DNA of 64,000 nt, taken from the NCBI RefSeq assembly GCF_034274695.1, contig NZ_CP128362.1:4714501-4778500 (forward strand). The letters are read 5' to 3'. Below are positions 61,737-64,000 of this stretch, in pieces. Within the stretch, counting starts at the first letter, position 1, and the number at the start of each line of letters is the position of its first letter. The notes beneath the pieces were generated by a model. That model was not told the DNA's origin, did no database searches, and saw nothing but the letters and a program-made list of their open reading frames with translations. This stretch comes from Chitinophaga sp. LS1 (GTDB lineage Bacteria; Bacteroidota; Bacteroidia; Chitinophagales; Chitinophagaceae). Made by a program: the position numbers and the translations under genes.

Positions 61737-62501
61737 CTAATTCAATATCCCATTCATCTCCGTCAATATTAACGGCTGTCCATCGGTCACCACAATCGTA
61801 TGCTCATGCTGCGCCATAAATCCACCTCTTTCACCTACCATTGTCCACCCATCATTCAACTCAGTCGCATAAGATGAATTGGTAGAAATAAACGTTTCAA
61901 TTGCCACCACTGAATTCTTCTTAAATCGTCTCTTATCCCCTTTATTTCTATAACAAAGCAGCTCACCCGGCTCTTCATGCAACCCTCTGCCAATCCCATG
62001 CCCACCAAGGTTCTTAATCACTTTATACCCTCTCTTCTTTGCCTCCGTCTCTATCAGCAAACCAATATCCGCTATTTTCACACCACCTCTGATCGTATTC
62101 AACGCCTTCCGTAAAATATCTTTCGATGCATCCACCAATTTCTGATGTTGATGCACATCCTCTCCAATTACAAATGATCCGCCATTATCCGCCCAAAAAC
62201 CATTCAGCTCTGCAGAAACATCAATATTGATCAAATCACCATCTTTTAAAATTCTCTTTTCTGAAGGAATACCATGGCAAAACTCATTATCCACACTAAT
62301 ACAAGTCCAACCCGGAAATCCATAGGTTAAATAAGGCGCTGATTTAGCACCAAAGTCTGCCAGGATCTTCGCCCCATATTCATCCAGCTCTTTTGTACTC
62401 ATGCCCGGTTTGGCATAGTTTGTCATTTCCTTCAATGTGTATGCAACAGCTTCACTCGCTTTTTGCATGCCGAATAATTCGGATTCTTTTGTTATTGACA
62501 T
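61737..62501 (-). CDS. map: Methionine aminopeptidase, type I
   Basis: 254 residues, normal length. Metal ligands in order: INIDVSAELNGFWADNGG (two Asp, about 92-109), GGHGIGRGLHEEPG (His, about 166-179), VAIETF (Glu, about 203) and QHEHTIVV (Glu, about 236). It removes the initiator methionine from new proteins in the cytoplasm. Here it stands apart from the ribosomal-protein operon where many bacteria keep a map gene, so this is probably a second copy. That is inference. Confidence 0.93.
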   Translation of the reverse strand: MSITKESELFGMQKASEAVAYTLKEMTNYAKPGMSTKELDEYGAKILADFGAKSAPYLTYGFPGWTCISVDNEFCHGIPSEKRILKDGDLINIDVSAELNGFWADNGGSFVIGEDVHQHQKLVDASKDILRKALNTIRGGVKIADIGLLIETEAKKRGYKVIKNLGGHGIGRGLHEEPGELLCYRNKGDKRRFKKNSVVAIETFISTNSSYATELNDGWTMVGERGGFMAQHEHTIVVTDGQPLILTEMNGILN

Positions 62502-62517
62502 ACCTTTTATTTTGTCG

Positions 62518-62712
62518 CTATATAGATATCAACTTCTGAATTGTCACCCTGTTGAGATTCTCACCATAGACTTCAAAATCATAGCTGTATTTCCTGTTCA
62601 GTTCCGCATCTCTCTGCCAGATGTTCATCCAGCAATTGCCTACCGCAGCCGGCATCGCACCTTTTGCTGTGAATTTCTGAAACTGTTCCGGTTGAAATTC
62701 ACGACCGGCCAA
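62518..62712 (-). pseudogene. GyrI-like effector-binding domain relic
   Basis: 64 residues: FQPEQFQKFTAKGAMPAAVG, NCWMNIWQRDAELNRKYSYD, FEVYGE and VTIQKLISI. This is the end of the GyrI/AraC effector-binding fold (family pattern W--IW, LNR-Y--DFEVYG). The first half of the fold and any HTH are missing. It is probably not functional. Confidence 0.65.
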
Positions 62713-62812
62713 TCATTGGGGGATTTCATCCAGGGTAGTTTATCTTCTAAACATTAGCCATAAAAACCTATATATGATACAAATTTATTAAATTGATAAT
62801 CAAATTATTATA

Positions 62813-63040
62813 GAAGTTGTTTAAGCTTATGTAAAAAAAGGAAGAGTCCCAGAGATTATAGATTTTTGTTTTGCGGAAAAAAAGAATAAATCCGGGACTC
62901 ATAGACGAAGATAAAATAAGAGATTGGATAATACCACATTTAAGTAAGAGAGAACGAGGCTTTGCACCCAGAATATGTTTAATAAAAGTGGTTCAGTTAA
63001 TCTTAAAGCGGATGAAAACAGGCTGTCAATGGAGGGAACT
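62813..63040 (+). mobile_element. Truncated copy of the IS5-type element
   Basis: It begins with the terminal repeat GAAGTTGTTTAAGCTTATG and continues almost identically to the right end of the element at 36.6-37.5 kb, including the first 60-odd transposase codons (RINPGLIDEDKIRDWIIPHL, LKRMKTGCQWRE). Similarity ends abruptly at about 63040, and unrelated coding sequence follows. The rest of the element, including its other end, is lost. Confidence 0.88.
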
Positions 63041-63442
63041 AGTAATGAATTTAACTGGATACTCAGAGGGCCTGAAGCTTCTATCTATCCTATCTGGACC
63101 ATCATAACGAATGTAATAAGCGGAGGAGCATCTGGATTCTCAATCAATGTTGGAGGAGCTACGTACCTTGGGCCAGTAAGTGAAATTAACCGAAGCATTG
63201 TAGAAACGAAGTTTAGGGAAGGTGGAGTTGGTACTTACGTATCCGTTCCTTTTGCTGAAGGGCTCAGCGCAACTGGGGGCTATACGCCAGGAGCAAATGG
63301 TGCTCCTGGAATCATCTCAGGAAGTCTTAGCTTTGATCCACTAGCAGGTGAGATTGGAGATGTACCCGTTCCTAAATATGGTGTAAGTTTTAGTAATACA
63401 TATAAAGTAAAAGATTTCAAACCTGAATCAAATGAGAAATAA
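63041..63442 (+). CDS. 5'-truncated protein, possibly a polymorphic-toxin tail
   Basis: The open frame continues from the IS fragment and reads ASIYPIWTIITNVISGGASG, FSINVGGATYLGPVSEINRS, VGTYVSVPFAEGLSATGGYT and YGVSFSNTYKVKDFKPES before its stop. The glycine- and beta-rich style and the overlap with a small lipoprotein gene suggest the C-terminal part of a large secreted (for example RHS-type) protein. The true start was removed by the IS. I do not recognise the domain. An ATG at 62975 lies within the IS sequence and is probably accidental. Confidence 0.5.
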   Translation, partial: SNEFNWILRGPEASIYPIWTIITNVISGGASGFSINVGGATYLGPVSEINRSIVETKFREGGVGTYVSVPFAEGLSATGGYTPGANGAPGIISGSLSFDPLAGEIGDVPVPKYGVSFSNTYKVKDFKPESNEK

Positions 63443-63791
63443 CAGCATAAAGCAATGGCTTTCTTTATTGGTCATTGCTACCATGTCGATCGCCTGTTTC
63501 GGCTATGAAAAAGCCGTCAGGGAATTTAAGGAATTTAATAGTGCCTCCCTCGATGGGAAAGTGATCTTCATGGAAGGGACCAATGGCTATTTCCAATTCC
63601 AATTGGACAACGATCCCAAAAAATATGGCTGCAGACCAGTTTCGGCGGACAATTTTGGAATATCCTTTCGTAACGTCGCAATGGGCAATAATATTAAAAA
63701 AATCCCTTATGCAGATACTTTAATTGTTATAAAAAAAGGCCGCACGTATAAATACGTCTTTAAGAAATTTGAAGAACAGGGAAAAAAATAA
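63432..63791 (+). CDS. Small lipoprotein, possibly partner of the upstream truncated gene
   Basis: 119 residues. Lipoprotein signal with Cys22 (SLLVIATMSIAC). The body is beta-rich and basic: KVIFMEGTNGYFQFQLDNDP, FGISFRNVAMGNNIKKIPYA, LIVIKKGRTYKYVFKKFEEQ. It overlaps the preceding gene by 11 bases. A small lipoprotein directly behind the end of a secreted protein could be its immunity protein. That is a guess from position; no family recognised. Confidence 0.65.
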   Translation: MRNNSIKQWLSLLVIATMSIACFGYEKAVREFKEFNSASLDGKVIFMEGTNGYFQFQLDNDPKKYGCRPVSADNFGISFRNVAMGNNIKKIPYADTLIVIKKGRTYKYVFKKFEEQGKK

Positions 63792-63793
63792 AT

Positions 63794-63890
63794 CGGGTTG
63801 GAAGTAAGGGATTATTTCCCTTACTATCCTCTCACACCACTGTACATGCAGTTCGGCATACCGCGGTTCATTAAACATAAACAGTTTTAG
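63794..63890 (-). other. Group II intron 3' end (domain V/VI-like)
   Basis: On the minus strand GAACCGCGGTATGCCGAACT, GCATGTACAGTGGTGTGAGA, then a hairpin TAAGGGAAATAATCCCTTA and CCAACCCGATT. This order is what I know from the ends of bacterial group II introns (domain V followed by a short domain VI). The intron, if it is one, would extend beyond the right edge. No reverse-transcriptase frame is visible in 63880-64000. Confidence 0.55.
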
Positions 63891-64000
63891 GGGCTACTTG
63901 AAATTGCGGTGAAGTGGATGGTGGAGAATCCTATGCCGGTAAAACTTCCAGTTGTCGAATATGAAAGATAAATATGTTCTCATTATTCAAAAAAAGCAAA

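Overview
The window looks like a chromosomal segment of a Bacteroidota bacterium, most likely Chitinophaga or a close relative. The evidence is the set of TonB-dependent receptors with carboxypeptidase-like regulatory domains, a DUF6660 protein next to an RND-TolC fusion, C39-peptidase ABC export of GG-leader peptides, and signal peptides that often end in 'AQ'. No rRNA or tRNA gene was recognised. Housekeeping-type genes (RluA-type pseudouridine synthase, methionine aminopeptidase, CPA1 antiporter) alternate with accessory, AT-rich blocks.

Layout. 1-2.2 kb: the start of a TonB receptor, a TMEM175-type channel and a DUF434 relic. 2.3-12 kb: an outer-membrane beta-barrel receptor, then an accessory block holding an XRE regulator, a large unknown protein with a nuclease-like C-terminus, a damaged alpha/beta hydrolase, a DUF2441 protein, a Shedu nuclease gene broken by one amber codon, and an IS256-type relic. 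12-18 kb: a heavy-metal efflux operon (DUF6660, CusA-like pump fused to TolC, CusB-like adaptor). 18-21 kb: a Crp regulator, a shortened MFS gene, DoxX and a phosphoesterase. 21.3-25.1 kb: PepSY protein and TonB receptor under a cobalamin riboswitch. 25.6-27 kb: a Tat-exported dipeptidase. 27-30.4 kb: a defence island (Septu-like PtuA/PtuB, XRE regulator, hsdM and DUF3987 relics) flanked by direct repeats. 30.5-37.5 kb: assorted accessory genes and an intact IS5-type element.

The most interesting block is 38.4-51.2 kb. Two divergent operons leave a shared intergenic region. Leftward run a C39-peptidase ABC transporter, an HlyD-type adaptor and a phosphoesterase. Rightward run a VKOR-thioredoxin fusion, two GG-leader precursor peptides with six core cysteines each, then (after an inserted, decayed IS701-type element) a methyltransferase, a two-domain GT25-like protein, a GT14-like glycosyltransferase and a TlpA-like thiol oxidoreductase. 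I read this as a secreted, disulfide-bonded and probably glycosylated peptide system, similar in logic to Firmicute glycocins. This is an inference from gene content.

A second theme is genome plasticity at gene ends. Short tandem duplications (periods 52, 65, 68, 72 and 114 bp) start inside or next to gene 3' ends at five places, and an in-frame 48-bp repeat expands the dipeptidase. Many genes are shortened, frameshifted or interrupted by single stops (DUF434, DUF900, SduA, MFS, HxlR, SDR, DinB, AraC, GyrI-like, hsdM). From 51 to 64 kb the content is mostly ordinary, ending with a truncated IS copy, a possible toxin tail with a lipoprotein, and what looks like the 3' end of a group II intron.
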